NCBI GenBank assembly: GCA_937907975.1
Contig: CALEQS010000010.1
Coordinates: 1 to 8,062, forward strand
DNA length: 8,062 bases
Source: an uncultured Clostridia bacterium
GTDB lineage: Bacteria > Bacillota > Clostridia > Oscillospirales > Oscillospiraceae
Direction: 5' to 3'
Shown one piece after another: positions 1-6,981 of the stretch. The notes beneath the pieces were generated by a model. It saw nothing but the letters and a program-made list of their open reading frames with translations, was not told the DNA's origin and searched no databases. Numbering within the stretch: position 1 is the first letter of the stretch; each line of letters opens with the position of its first letter. Made by a program: the position numbers and the translations under genes.

Positions 1-796
1 GATCCTCCCGGCAGACGCCCGGGGCCGGGTGGACTGGTCGGCCCTCCCTGGCGCACTGCGGCCAAATACCCGGGTGCTGGTGTGCGCCCACGGCTCTAAT
101 GTGACGGGCAATTTGAACGATCTGTCCGCGCTGGGCGCGTTCTGCGCGGAGCACGGGCTGATCTTTGTGGTGGATGCCGCCCAGACCGGCGGCGTGCTCC
201 CCATCCATATGGAGCAGATGCACATTGACCTTCTGTGCCTCACCGGCCATAAGGGCTTGCTGGGGCCTCAGGGCATCGGCGCTCTGCTGGTGGGAGAGAA
301 TGTCGATCTGCGTCCGGTCAGGGTGGGCGGCACCGGCGTGCAGTCGGCGCTGAAGACCCAGCCTGCGCAGTACCCGGCCCGATTAGAGGCGGGCACGCTG
401 AATGGCCCGGGCATCGCCGGGCTTGGGGCTGCGCTGGCGTGGCTGGATGCGCAGAATGAGAAAGAACTGCGCCGCCGGGAACAGGGCTTTGCCCGCCGGT
501 TTTATGAGGGCGTGCGGGATCTGCCCGGTGTCACCTGCTATGGCGATTTTGAAGCACCGGAGCGGTGCCCCATCGTCAGCCTGAACCTGGGGGACTGGGA
601 CTCCGCCGCCGTCAGCGATGAGCTGTGGACGCGCTTCGGCATTGTCACCCGGGCGGGACTCCACTGCGCGCCGCTGGCGCATGAGGCGCTGGGCACGGCG
701 CGGCAGGGGGCGGTGCGCTTCTCCTTATCCCACCTGAATACGGAAAACGAGATCGACCGGGGCATCGACGCGATGCGCACCCTTGCGACGGAGTGA
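1..796 (+). CDS. Class V aminotransferase / cysteine desulfurase-like protein (EF2568 type), 5' truncated
   Basis: This is a PLP-dependent fold-type I enzyme related to cysteine desulfurases and selenocysteine lyases. The reading frame is open from the first complete codon at position 2, so the N-terminus lies outside the window; about 264 residues remain. Visible motifs are AHGSNVTG (His codon at 89-91, stacking on PLP), VVDAAQ (Asp codon 173-175, contacting the pyridine nitrogen), TGHKG (PLP Schiff-base Lys codon 251-253) and a late GLHCAP segment (Cys codon 665-667), the expected persulfide/selenide-carrying cysteine. The HCAPLAH...LGT signature fits the family typified by Enterococcus faecalis EF2568 better than IscS or SufS. 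That family co-occurs with selenium-dependent molybdenum hydroxylase genes, as here. Its biochemical activity is not firmly established; supplying S or Se for the Mo cofactor is the inferred role. It ends 6 nt before the DUF3343 gene, so the two are probably co-translated. Confidence 0.9.
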   Translation, partial: ILPADARGRVDWSALPGALRPNTRVLVCAHGSNVTGNLNDLSALGAFCAEHGLIFVVDAAQTGGVLPIHMEQMHIDLLCLTGHKGLLGPQGIGALLVGENVDLRPVRVGGTGVQSALKTQPAQYPARLEAGTLNGPGIAGLGAALAWLDAQNEKELRRREQGFARRFYEGVRDLPGVTCYGDFEAPERCPIVSLNLGDWDSAAVSDELWTRFGIVTRAGLHCAPLAHEALGTARQGAVRFSLSHLNTENEIDRGIDAMRTLATE

Positions 797-802
797 AGTC
801 AG

Positions 803-1039
803 ATGCGCACGAAAGAAGAAAAATGGATCGTCACCTTTCCCACTGCTGCGGCGGCCATGGCAATGGAGCGGCGGGCAAAGGAACTGCATACGCCCGGACG
901 GCTCATCCCGACGCCCACCATCATTACGGCTGACTGCGGCCTTGCCTGGATGGCCCCTGTGGATGCCCGGGCCGAAGTGGAGAAAATGCTGAAAGAAAAC
1001 GGCCTTGCGTACAGTGAAGCGCGGGCGCTGATGATATGA
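803..1039 (+). CDS. DUF3343 putative Se/S carrier protein
   Basis: A 78-residue soluble protein of the DUF3343 family, which Pfam describes as Se/S carrier-like. The recognisable core runs from a hydrophobic strand with an FPT motif (residues 9-14), through a helix, to GRLIPTP (32-38) and ADCGLAW (43-49). Cys45 is the only cysteine and the natural candidate for holding a persulfide or selenide. The ATG at 803 is preceded by GGAG at 790-793 with 9 nt spacing, and the stop codon overlaps the next start in an ATGA junction. Its position directly after the cysteine desulfurase-like gene and before yqeC suggests that it shuttles S or Se between them. Family assignment is good; the carrier function is inferred from family, context and the lone cysteine. 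Confidence 0.85.
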   Translation: MRTKEEKWIVTFPTAAAAMAMERRAKELHTPGRLIPTPTIITADCGLAWMAPVDARAEVEKMLKENGLAYSEARALMI

Positions 1040-1725
1040 ACCGGGCGGAGCTGATGGAGCGGCTGTACCCGCGCCTGCCCCGGGTGACCGCCCTGATCGG
1101 CGGCGGGGGCAAGACAACGCTCCTTCATGCGCTGGGGACGGCGTGTGCCCGCCGGGGCGAACGGGTGCTGCTCACCACGACGACCCATCTGGGCTGGACG
1201 TCCGAAGCAGTCTGTCCGGACTCAGTGGAGGATCTAAATCGGCGGCTCGTTCCCGGACGGGCAGTGCTGGCCGGATACCCGGATGCGCAGCGTCATAAGC
1301 TGACCGGCATTCCCATGCAATGGTACGCGCAGCTGAAGGCCGACCGCATTTTTGTGGAGGCCGACGGGAGCCGGTGCCTGCCGCTGAAATACCACCGCAC
1401 CTTTGAGCCGGTGGTGCCGCCGGATGCCGGATTGGTCATTGAACTGGCGGGACTGTCTGCGCTGGGATGTCCGGCGGGGGAGGTGCTCCACGGCTGGCGG
1501 GAGGCCGGGATCGGCCCGATGCGTACGATGGATGAAACGCTGTGCGCCGCACTGCTGGCGCGGGGGCTGAGCGCCGCCCGGAGCGATGCGCCCAAGCTCG
1601 TTCTGCTCAATCAGGCGGACACCCCGGCACTTCAGACGCGGGGGAAAGAAATCGTCCGTCTGCTGAACGAACGGGGCGTGGAGGTATATACGGTCCAATT
1701 AAAGGAGAACCATATAAATTGTTGA
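1036..1725 (+). CDS. yqeC: Selenium cofactor biosynthesis protein YqeC
   Basis: A 229-residue protein of the YqeC family, a P-loop accessory protein found with selenium-dependent molybdenum hydroxylases. A glycine-rich Walker A-like loop, GGGGKTTLL, lies at residues 22-30, followed by a TTTTHL strand (47-52) and the family-typical EADGSR segment (108-113) leading into LPLK. VLLNQAD nearer the C-terminus resembles the N/TKxD base-recognition element of P-loop NTPases. The length fits the family. The ATG at 1036 overlaps the DUF3343 stop by 4 nt with no strong ribosome binding site, so translation is probably coupled. Its C-terminus overlaps the start of yqeB by 7 nt. A nucleotide-dependent step in making the Se-modified Mo cofactor is the usual inference; the exact reaction is not known to me. 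Confidence 0.9.
   Translation: MNRAELMERLYPRLPRVTALIGGGGKTTLLHALGTACARRGERVLLTTTTHLGWTSEAVCPDSVEDLNRRLVPGRAVLAGYPDAQRHKLTGIPMQWYAQLKADRIFVEADGSRCLPLKYHRTFEPVVPPDAGLVIELAGLSALGCPAGEVLHGWREAGIGPMRTMDETLCAALLARGLSAARSDAPKLVLLNQADTPALQTRGKEIVRLLNERGVEVYTVQLKENHINC
1704..1707 (+). promoter_or_regulatory. Ribosome binding site for yqeB
   Basis: GGAG in an AAAGGAG context inside the 3' end of yqeC, 11 nt before the TTG at 1719 and 14 nt before a second in-frame TTG at 1722. No ATG or GTG lies in the right place, so this site supports a TTG start that overlaps the yqeC stop. Confidence 0.65.
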
Positions 1726-2516
1726 TCTTAATACGAGGAGCCGGAGACATTGCCTCCGGCATTGGCTGGCGGCTCTATCAGAGCGGCTTTTCCGTGGCGA
1801 TGACCGATCTGGAGCACCCCACGGCGGTGCGCTGGAAGGCGGCCTTCTGCCAGGCCATGTGGACCCTGCGCTGTGAGGTGGAGGGCGTCACCGCGGTGCG
1901 CTGTGACGGCCCGTCCGGCGCACGGGTTGCACTGGCGCGGGGGGAGATCCCGGTCCTGCCTGACCCGGATGGGCAGGCCGTGCGGGAGCTGCACCCGGAT
2001 GTGGTGGTGGACGCCATTCTGGCCAAGCGCAATCTGGGCACCTGCATCACTGACGCGCCGCTGGTGATCGGCGTCGGCCCCGGTTTTACGGCGGGAGAGG
2101 ACTGTCACTGCGTCATTGAGACCATGCGCGGGCACACGCTGGGCCGGTGCATCTATTCCGGCTCTGCCATTCCCAACACCGGCATCCCCGGCAATGTGGG
2201 GGGCTACACCGTAGAGCGGGTGCTGCGCACGCCCTGCGGCGGCGTGCTCGAGCCGCTGAAAGAGATCGGCGACGCGGTGAATGCCGGGGAGACGATGGCG
2301 CTGGTGGCCGGCCAGCCGGTGGTCAGCCAGATCACAGGCTGTCTGCGGGGCATTCTGCCCGCCGGAACGGCCGTGCCCAGGGCGGGCTTTAAGGCCGGCG
2401 ACGTAGACGCCCGCTGTGTGCGGGAACACTGCTTTACCATCTCGGATAAGGCCCTTGCCATCGGCGGCGGGGTGCTGGAGGCGGTCTGCCATTGGAGGTC
2501 ACAACGTGAGGACTGA
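1719..2516 (+). CDS. yqeB: Selenium-dependent Mo hydroxylase accessory protein YqeB (EF2567 type)
   Basis: A protein of about 265 residues in the YqeB/EF2567 family, a marker of selenium-dependent molybdenum hydroxylase systems. The N-terminus has IRGAGDIASG (residues 5-14), a nucleotide-binding-like glycine turn, then HPTAVRW and VEGVTA. The middle holds AKRNLGT, the strongly conserved VIGVGPGFTAG, ETMRGH and PNTGIPGNVGGY. A lipoyl-like stretch follows (GGVLEPLKEIGDAVNAGE), and the end carries TISDKALAIGGGVLEA. Homology clearly begins at the TTG pair 1719/1722. The frame is open further upstream to 1542, but that extension only shadows yqeC and carries no family signal. The TTG at 1719 sits 11 nt after GGAG; 1722 is the alternative. 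The 3' end overlaps xdhC by 11 nt. The function, a role in activating the Mo hydroxylase with selenium, comes from family and context and is not established biochemically. Confidence 0.9.
   Translation: MLILIRGAGDIASGIGWRLYQSGFSVAMTDLEHPTAVRWKAAFCQAMWTLRCEVEGVTAVRCDGPSGARVALARGEIPVLPDPDGQAVRELHPDVVVDAILAKRNLGTCITDAPLVIGVGPGFTAGEDCHCVIETMRGHTLGRCIYSGSAIPNTGIPGNVGGYTVERVLRTPCGGVLEPLKEIGDAVNAGETMALVAGQPVVSQITGCLRGILPAGTAVPRAGFKAGDVDARCVREHCFTISDKALAIGGGVLEAVCHWRSQRED
2494..2498 (+). promoter_or_regulatory. Ribosome binding site for the XdhC-family gene
   Basis: A full GGAGG lies 7 nt before the GTG at 2506. This sets the start of the XdhC-family protein inside the end of yqeB and rejects the ATG at 2416, 30 codons further upstream in the same open frame. 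Confidence 0.8.
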
Positions 2517-3438
2517 ATTTTACGAAAAACTGCGCACGCTTCTGCTGGCGGGGGAGAGCCCCGTGCTGGAGAGCAGTCTGGAGCCCGGCCATCTGGGCGA
2601 GGAACGGCTGAGCTGGAGCGGCGGCGCACTGGGAGCACTGCCGAAGGGCAGAGCTTTTACACAGACACTCTCCGCCCCGGCCCGGCTGGTGATCTGCGGC
2701 GGCGGCCATGTGGCTCGGTGCCTTGCTCCGGCGGCCCGGGCGGTAGGCTTCCAGGTGACGGTGCTGGAGAACCGGCCCGATGTGCTGGCGGAGGGAAACT
2801 TCGGCCCGGACATCGACTGCCGCTGCGGCGGTTTTGTGGAGTGCCTGCAAAACGGCGCTTTTGGGCCAAATGCCTTTTATGCCATCATGACCCGGGGGCA
2901 TCAGGACGACTGGGTGTGTCTGAAAACCGCGCTGACCCTGCCCCACGGCTATGTGGGCATGATGGGCAGCCGCAGTAAGGTGGCTGCCACCCGGAAAATG
3001 CTGGCGGCGGAGGGGGTTGATGCGGAAGCAATCGACAGCGTTCACAGCCCGATCGGGATCAAAATCGGAGCGGAGACCCCGGCGGAGATCGCCGTGTCCA
3101 TCGTGGCGGAGCTCATCCAGTGCCGCCACGCGCTGGGGCTGGAGGCCCCGCTCATCCCGGCGGTCATTGACGCCCTGGGGGAAATGCCCTATGCCATGGT
3201 GACGCTGGTCAACTGCGAGGGCAGCACGCCCCGAAGCGAGGGCGCCCGGATGCTGGTGCTCCCGGACGGCTCCATCGCCGGGACCATCGGCGGCGGCATC
3301 AGCGAGGCCAGCGCCAAGCGGGACGCCCTGCGCGCACTGGCGGAGAACGCGCCGATGATGGGGCACTATGAGCTCAACAGCATCGGCGGCGCGGTCTGCG
3401 GCGGAAAAGTAGATTATCTGATTGTCCCTGTTCAGTAA
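2506..3438 (+). CDS. xdhC: XdhC/CoxI-family molybdenum cofactor maturation protein
   Basis: A 310-residue maturation factor of the XdhC/CoxI family, which binds Mo cofactor, helps its sulfuration (here perhaps selenation) and inserts it into the hydroxylase apoprotein. A Rossmann-type XdhC_C domain comes first: RLVICGGGHVA (60-70, dinucleotide-binding loop), TRGHQDD (129-135), GMMGSRSK (151-158) and a SPIG...GAETPAEIA segment (181-196). The CoxI domain follows: CEGSTPRSEGARM (237-249), GTIGGG (259-264) and GAVCGGKVD (295-303). This is the reverse of the CoxI-then-Rossmann order usual for XdhC. The N-terminal 58 residues are poorly conserved and partly resemble the start of a CoxI domain. The GTG start at 2506 is chosen from GGAGG 7 nt upstream and overlaps the yqeB end by 11 nt. 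The name refers to the maturation factor, not to E. coli XdhC, which is an Fe-S subunit. Confidence 0.88.
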   Translation: MRTEFYEKLRTLLLAGESPVLESSLEPGHLGEERLSWSGGALGALPKGRAFTQTLSAPARLVICGGGHVARCLAPAARAVGFQVTVLENRPDVLAEGNFGPDIDCRCGGFVECLQNGAFGPNAFYAIMTRGHQDDWVCLKTALTLPHGYVGMMGSRSKVAATRKMLAAEGVDAEAIDSVHSPIGIKIGAETPAEIAVSIVAELIQCRHALGLEAPLIPAVIDALGEMPYAMVTLVNCEGSTPRSEGARMLVLPDGSIAGTIGGGISEASAKRDALRALAENAPMMGHYELNSIGGAVCGGKVDYLIVPVQ

Positions 3439-3460
3439 ACGCTTTTCATACGGTTACTCA

Positions 3461-3466
3461 AAGGAG
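3461..3466 (+). promoter_or_regulatory. Ribosome binding site that selects the FAD-subunit start
   Basis: AAGGAG lies in the 38-nt gap after the XdhC-family gene. It is 1 nt from the ATG at 3468, which is too close, and 10 nt from the in-frame ATG at 3477. The second ATG is therefore the likely start. Confidence 0.75.
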
Positions 3467-3476
3467 AATGCAATAT

Positions 3477-4238
3477 ATGCTGAAATTCAAACAATTCAAA
3501 CGGGCGGAAACGCTGGAGGAGGCGTGGAAGCTGAACCAGAGCAGGGCTAACTGCGTGCTGGGCGGCACAGGGTGGCTCAAGATGGGAGAGCGGCAGTGGA
3601 ACACCGCCATTGACCTCTCTGCGCTGGGACTTGACGGGATCGAGGAGACGGAGACGGAGTTCCGCATCGGAGCTATGGTGACGCTGCGTCAGCTGGAGCA
3701 GCACCCGGGCCTGAATGCCTACACCTCCGGTGCGGTGCGGGACTGCGTGAAGCACATCGTGGGCGTTCAGTTCCGGAACTGCGCCACCGTTGGCGGCACG
3801 TTCTGGGGCCGGTATGGCTTTTCCGATGTGCTGACCTGCTTCCTCGTGCTGGATGCGGAGGTGGAGACCTATCCTGGCGGCGTGTGTCCGCTGGCGGAGT
3901 TTGCCGCAAAAAAACAGGATAACGACATCCTGACCCATATTATCGTGAAAAAGACGCCGCTGAAGGCGGCCTATGAGAGCTTTCGCAACACGGAGACTGA
4001 CTTCCCGGTGCTGACTGTGGCAGCGGCACGGACGGAGCACAGTTTTCGCTGCGCCGTAGGTGCCCGACCTGCCCGGGCGGAGCTGGTGGAGGGCGCCGAC
4101 GAGGCGGAACTGCTGGCGCGGGTGCAGGGCCTGACCTACGGCGGCAATACCCGCGCCGGCGGGGAGTACCGGGCCCATCTGGCCGGGGTGCTGACCCGTC
4201 GGTGTCTTGCAAAGCTGAAAGGAGGGGAGCAGGCGTGA
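3477..4238 (+). CDS. Molybdenum hydroxylase FAD-binding (medium) subunit
   Basis: A 253-residue subunit of the xanthine dehydrogenase/CO dehydrogenase FAD-binding family. It would pass electrons from the Fe-S subunit through FAD to an acceptor. The N-terminal FAD domain shows VLGGTGWL (27-34, pyrophosphate loop), IGAMVTLRQLE (64-74) and FRNCATVGG (99-107). The second glycine loop is followed by TFWGRYGFSDVL rather than the GGNIA-type sequence of classical XdhB proteins. From about residue 155 a smaller C-terminal domain of the CO-dehydrogenase flavoprotein type follows. The protein is shorter than many XdhB proteins (about 290) but close to compact subunits such as E. coli YgfM. The ATG at 3477 is preferred to 3468 on ribosome-site spacing. 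The stop overlaps the Fe-S subunit's GTG by 4 nt. The acceptor cannot be read from the sequence. Confidence 0.9.
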   Translation: MLKFKQFKRAETLEEAWKLNQSRANCVLGGTGWLKMGERQWNTAIDLSALGLDGIEETETEFRIGAMVTLRQLEQHPGLNAYTSGAVRDCVKHIVGVQFRNCATVGGTFWGRYGFSDVLTCFLVLDAEVETYPGGVCPLAEFAAKKQDNDILTHIIVKKTPLKAAYESFRNTETDFPVLTVAAARTEHSFRCAVGARPARAELVEGADEAELLARVQGLTYGGNTRAGGEYRAHLAGVLTRRCLAKLKGGEQA

Positions 4239-4693
4239 AACTCAATCTGACTTTGAACGGCAGAAAGGTGAGTGCCGAGATCCCGGAGGATCAGTCCCTG
4301 CTGAAATTTTTGAGAAGTCAGGGCTGTTACAGTGTCAAGTGCGGCTGCGAGACCTCCAACTGCGGGCTGTGCACCGTCTGGCTGGACGGCACGCCGGTGC
4401 TCTCCTGCAATGTGCCCGCCGCCCGGTGCGAAGGTCACAGCGTCACCACGCTGGAGGGCGTGCAGGCCGAGGCAGAGGAGTTCGGCGCATTTCTGGCCGA
4501 TCAGGGCGGTGAGCAGTGCGGCTTCTGCAACCCGGGCTTTATCATGAATGTGCTGGCCATGGAGCGGGAGCTTCATGATCCCACCGTGGAGGAGATCAAC
4601 GAATATCTGGCGGGCAACCTGTGCCGGTGCACCGGCTATGTGAGCCAGCTGCGGGCCATTGAGCTGTGGCTGAAGCGGGAGGTGAAGGCGTGA
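4235..4693 (+). CDS. Molybdenum hydroxylase [2Fe-2S] (small) subunit
   Basis: A 152-residue iron-sulfur subunit with two [2Fe-2S] centres, carrying electrons from the Mo site to the FAD subunit. The N-terminal plant-ferredoxin-like domain has Cys38, Cys43, Cys46 and Cys58 (C-x4-C-x2-C-x11-C). The C-terminal four-helix domain has Cys95 and Cys98 (QCGFCNPG) and Cys130 and Cys132 (NLCRCTGY). All eight ligands are present and the length is normal for this family. Asn99 replaces the common Thr in QCGFCTPG. The GTG start at 4235 forms a GTGA overlap with the FAD-subunit stop, and GGAGGGGAG at 4221-4229 is a very strong ribosome site. The open frame to the ATG at 4202 is not used, because the conserved domain begins at the GTG. 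Confidence 0.95.
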   Translation: MKLNLTLNGRKVSAEIPEDQSLLKFLRSQGCYSVKCGCETSNCGLCTVWLDGTPVLSCNVPAARCEGHSVTTLEGVQAEAEEFGAFLADQGGEQCGFCNPGFIMNVLAMERELHDPTVEEINEYLAGNLCRCTGYVSQLRAIELWLKREVKA

Positions 4694-6981
4694 AGCGGGT
4701 CGAAGAACTGCGGGTGGTCAATCAGCCCATCCGCAAGAAGGACTATCGTGCGCTCGTGACCGGCCAGCCGGTCTACACCGAGGATCTGGCTCCGAAGGAC
4801 TGTCTCGTGGTCAAGCTGCTACGCTCGCCCCACGCCAGCGCGCTGGTGGACACCATCGACATCAGCCGCGCCAAGCTGGTGCCCGGCGTGGCGTGCGTGC
4901 TGACATGGCAGGACGTGCCGAAGATCCGCTACACCCAGGCGGGCCAGAGCTACCCGGAAGGGTCTCCCTATGACCGCTACATCCTTGACCGTCGCCTGCG
5001 CTATGTGGGCGACCCGGTGGCCATCGTGGCGGCGGAGACGGAAGAAGCGGCGGACAAGGCGCTCGAGCTCATCAAGGTCAAATATGAGGTGCTGGAGCCG
5101 GTGCTGGATTTCCGCGCGTCCCTGGATAACCCGGTGCTCGTCCACCCGGAGGACGACTGGAAGGAGCTCTACGAGCAGGGCGCGGATGTAAAGCGCAACC
5201 TGCTCTGCCATGAGGACAGTGCCGACGGCGACTGCGAAGCGGTGCTGGCGGACTGTGACGTGGTGGTGGACGAGACTTACCACACCGTGGCGGACAATCA
5301 GGCCATGATGGAGACCTTCCGGGCGTACAGCTATCTGGATACCTTTGGACGGCTCAATATTGTGCCCTCCACCCAGATCGCCTTCCACGTCCGGCGCATC
5401 ATCGCCACGGCGCTGGGCATTCCCAAGAGCAAGGTGCGGGTGGTCAAGCCCCGCATCGGCGGCGGTTTCGGCGCCAAGCAGACGGTGGAGGCGGAGCCCT
5501 ATCCCGCCATTGTGACCTGGCTGACCGGCAGACCCGCCATGATCGTCTACACCCGGGAGGAGACCACCACCTGCGGCTGTCCCCGGCATGAGATGGAAGT
5601 CCACGTCAAGGTGGGCGCGAACCGGGACGGCCATATCCGGGCCATCTCCATGTATACCCTGTCCAACGCGGGCGCTTACGGTGAGCACTCCACCACCACC
5701 GTCGGCCTGTCCGGCCACAAGGCCATTTCCCTCTACGGCAGATTGGAGGCCTACCACTTTGTGGCCGATGTGGCCTATACCAATCTCCAGCCTGCCGGCG
5801 CGTTCCGGGGCTTCGGCGCGACCCAGGGCATCCACGCGGTGGAGAGCGCAGTGGACGAGCTGGCCCACCGGCTGAACATGGACCCGGCGGTCATCCGGGA
5901 GCAGAATCTCGTCCGTCAGGGACAGGTCATGCCCTCCTATTTTGGCGAAGTGAACACCTCCTGCAATCTGGACCGGTGCCTGGCCCGGGTCAAGGAGATG
6001 ATCGGCTGGGAGGAGAAGTACCCCCGCCGCATTCTGCCCAACGGCCATATTCGCGCGGTGGGTCTGGCCATGGCCATGCAGGGCAGTGCCATCTCCGGCA
6101 TCGACGTGGGCGGCGCGACGCTGAAGGTGAATGACGAGGGGTTTGTGAATCTGCTCATCGGTGCGGCGGACATGGGCACCGGCTGTGACACCACGCTGGC
6201 CCAGATCGCCGCCGAATGCCTGGAGATCCCAGCGGGGCAGGTGGTCACCGCCCAAGTGGACACCGACACTTCGCCCTATGACTCCGGCTCCTATGCTTCT
6301 TCCACCGCCTTCCTGACCGGCGGTGCGGTCTACAAGTGCGCCATGGAGCTGATCGAGGTCATCCGGGCGGAGGCCTGCCGTCAGAAGGGGTGGCAGAAGG
6401 AGGACACAGACTACCACGACGGTCTGGTGGAGCACATTCCGACCGGGGAGCGCATCACGCTGGCAGAACTGGCCTACACCTCCGAGTGCGGCGGCAAGCC
6501 CATGTTCGCCACGGCCAACCACACCTGCCCCAACTCCCCGCCCCCTTTTATGACCGGTGCGGCGGAGATCGACCTGGACCCGGAGACCGGCAAGGTGACG
6601 CTGGTGGAGTATGATGCGGTGGTGGACTGCGGCACGACGCTCAACCCCAATCTGGCCCGGGTGCAGACTGAGGGCGGTCTGGTGCAGGGCATTGGCATGG
6701 CGCTGACGGAGAATGTGCGTTACAATTTCGACGGAAGCCTTGTGGAGCGCAATTTCCTGCAGTATAAAATTCCGACCCGGCAGGACATCTGTCCCATCAA
6801 CGTGGAGTTTGCCCCCAGCTATGAGGAACAGGGTCCGTTCGGCGCCAAGAGCATCGGCGAGGTGGTCATCGACACACCCTGCCCGGCCATCGCCAACGCG
6901 CTGGAGAATGCCTGTGGCGTGCGCATACGGGAAATGCCCATTACGTCGGAGAAGGTCTGGCGGGCGCTGAACGAGCGGTGA
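4690..6981 (+). CDS. Molybdenum hydroxylase large subunit, Mo-cofactor binding (probable Se-dependent; substrate unassigned)
   Basis: A 763-residue catalytic subunit of the xanthine dehydrogenase/aldehyde oxidase superfamily. It hydroxylates a substrate carbon with water-derived oxygen at a molybdopterin centre. An a/b hammerhead domain covers about residues 10-125 (ALVTGQPVYTEDL, LRYVGDPVAIVAAE), followed by the Mo-binding domains. Visible motifs are GGGFGAKQ (257-264), NAGAYGEH, AFRGFGATQG (371-380) and GAKSIGE (718-724), with Glu724 at the catalytic-base position. Gln264 stands where bovine xanthine oxidase has the xanthine-contacting Glu802. By hand alignment, no Arg occupies the Arg880 position. 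The frame has no internal TGA, so no selenocysteine; selenium would be a labile Mo ligand, inferred from YqeB/YqeC nearby. The GTG start at 4690 overlaps the Fe-S subunit stop, with GGGAGG at 4677-4682, 7 nt upstream. A xanthine dehydrogenase label would be premature. Confidence 0.93.
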   Translation: MKRVEELRVVNQPIRKKDYRALVTGQPVYTEDLAPKDCLVVKLLRSPHASALVDTIDISRAKLVPGVACVLTWQDVPKIRYTQAGQSYPEGSPYDRYILDRRLRYVGDPVAIVAAETEEAADKALELIKVKYEVLEPVLDFRASLDNPVLVHPEDDWKELYEQGADVKRNLLCHEDSADGDCEAVLADCDVVVDETYHTVADNQAMMETFRAYSYLDTFGRLNIVPSTQIAFHVRRIIATALGIPKSKVRVVKPRIGGGFGAKQTVEAEPYPAIVTWLTGRPAMIVYTREETTTCGCPRHEMEVHVKVGANRDGHIRAISMYTLSNAGAYGEHSTTTVGLSGHKAISLYGRLEAYHFVADVAYTNLQPAGAFRGFGATQGIHAVESAVDELAHRLNMDPAVIREQNLVRQGQVMPSYFGEVNTSCNLDRCLARVKEMIGWEEKYPRRILPNGHIRAVGLAMAMQGSAISGIDVGGATLKVNDEGFVNLLIGAADMGTGCDTTLAQIAAECLEIPAGQVVTAQVDTDTSPYDSGSYASSTAFLTGGAVYKCAMELIEVIRAEACRQKGWQKEDTDYHDGLVEHIPTGERITLAELAYTSECGGKPMFATANHTCPNSPPPFMTGAAEIDLDPETGKVTLVEYDAVVDCGTTLNPNLARVQTEGGLVQGIGMALTENVRYNFDGSLVERNFLQYKIPTRQDICPINVEFAPSYEEQGPFGAKSIGEVVIDTPCPAIANALENACGVRIREMPITSEKVWRALNER

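Noticed and set aside
29..31. GTG at 29 as a true start of the first gene
   Set aside because: The frame is open upstream to the window edge with family-like residues (LPADARGRVDW), and the conserved N-terminal region of the family is missing. The gene is truncated by the window.
1542..1718. Possible N-terminal extension of YqeB to an ATG at 1542
   Set aside because: It would overlap yqeC by 184 nt, its translation has no YqeB similarity, and the family homology begins at the TTG codons at 1719/1722.
3422..3450. Promoter before the enzyme module (TTGTCC and TTCATA with 17 nt spacing)
   Set aside because: The -10 match is only 2 of 6. The gap looks like a ribosome-binding leader within one operon.
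3468..3470. ATG at 3468 as the FAD-subunit start
   Set aside because: It lies 1 nt after the AAGGAG, too close for initiation; the ATG at 3477 has 10 nt spacing.
1728..4178. Minus-strand open frames of about 250-310 codons opposite yqeB (1728-2492), xdhC (2434-3366) and the FAD subunit (3432-4178)
   Set aside because: All lie opposite well-identified genes, have low-complexity composition and show no family signal; they are composition artefacts.
4690..6981. Selenocysteine (recoded TGA) in the Mo subunit
   Set aside because: The frame has no internal TGA and all motifs are intact. Selenium in this enzyme class is a labile Mo ligand, not selenocysteine.
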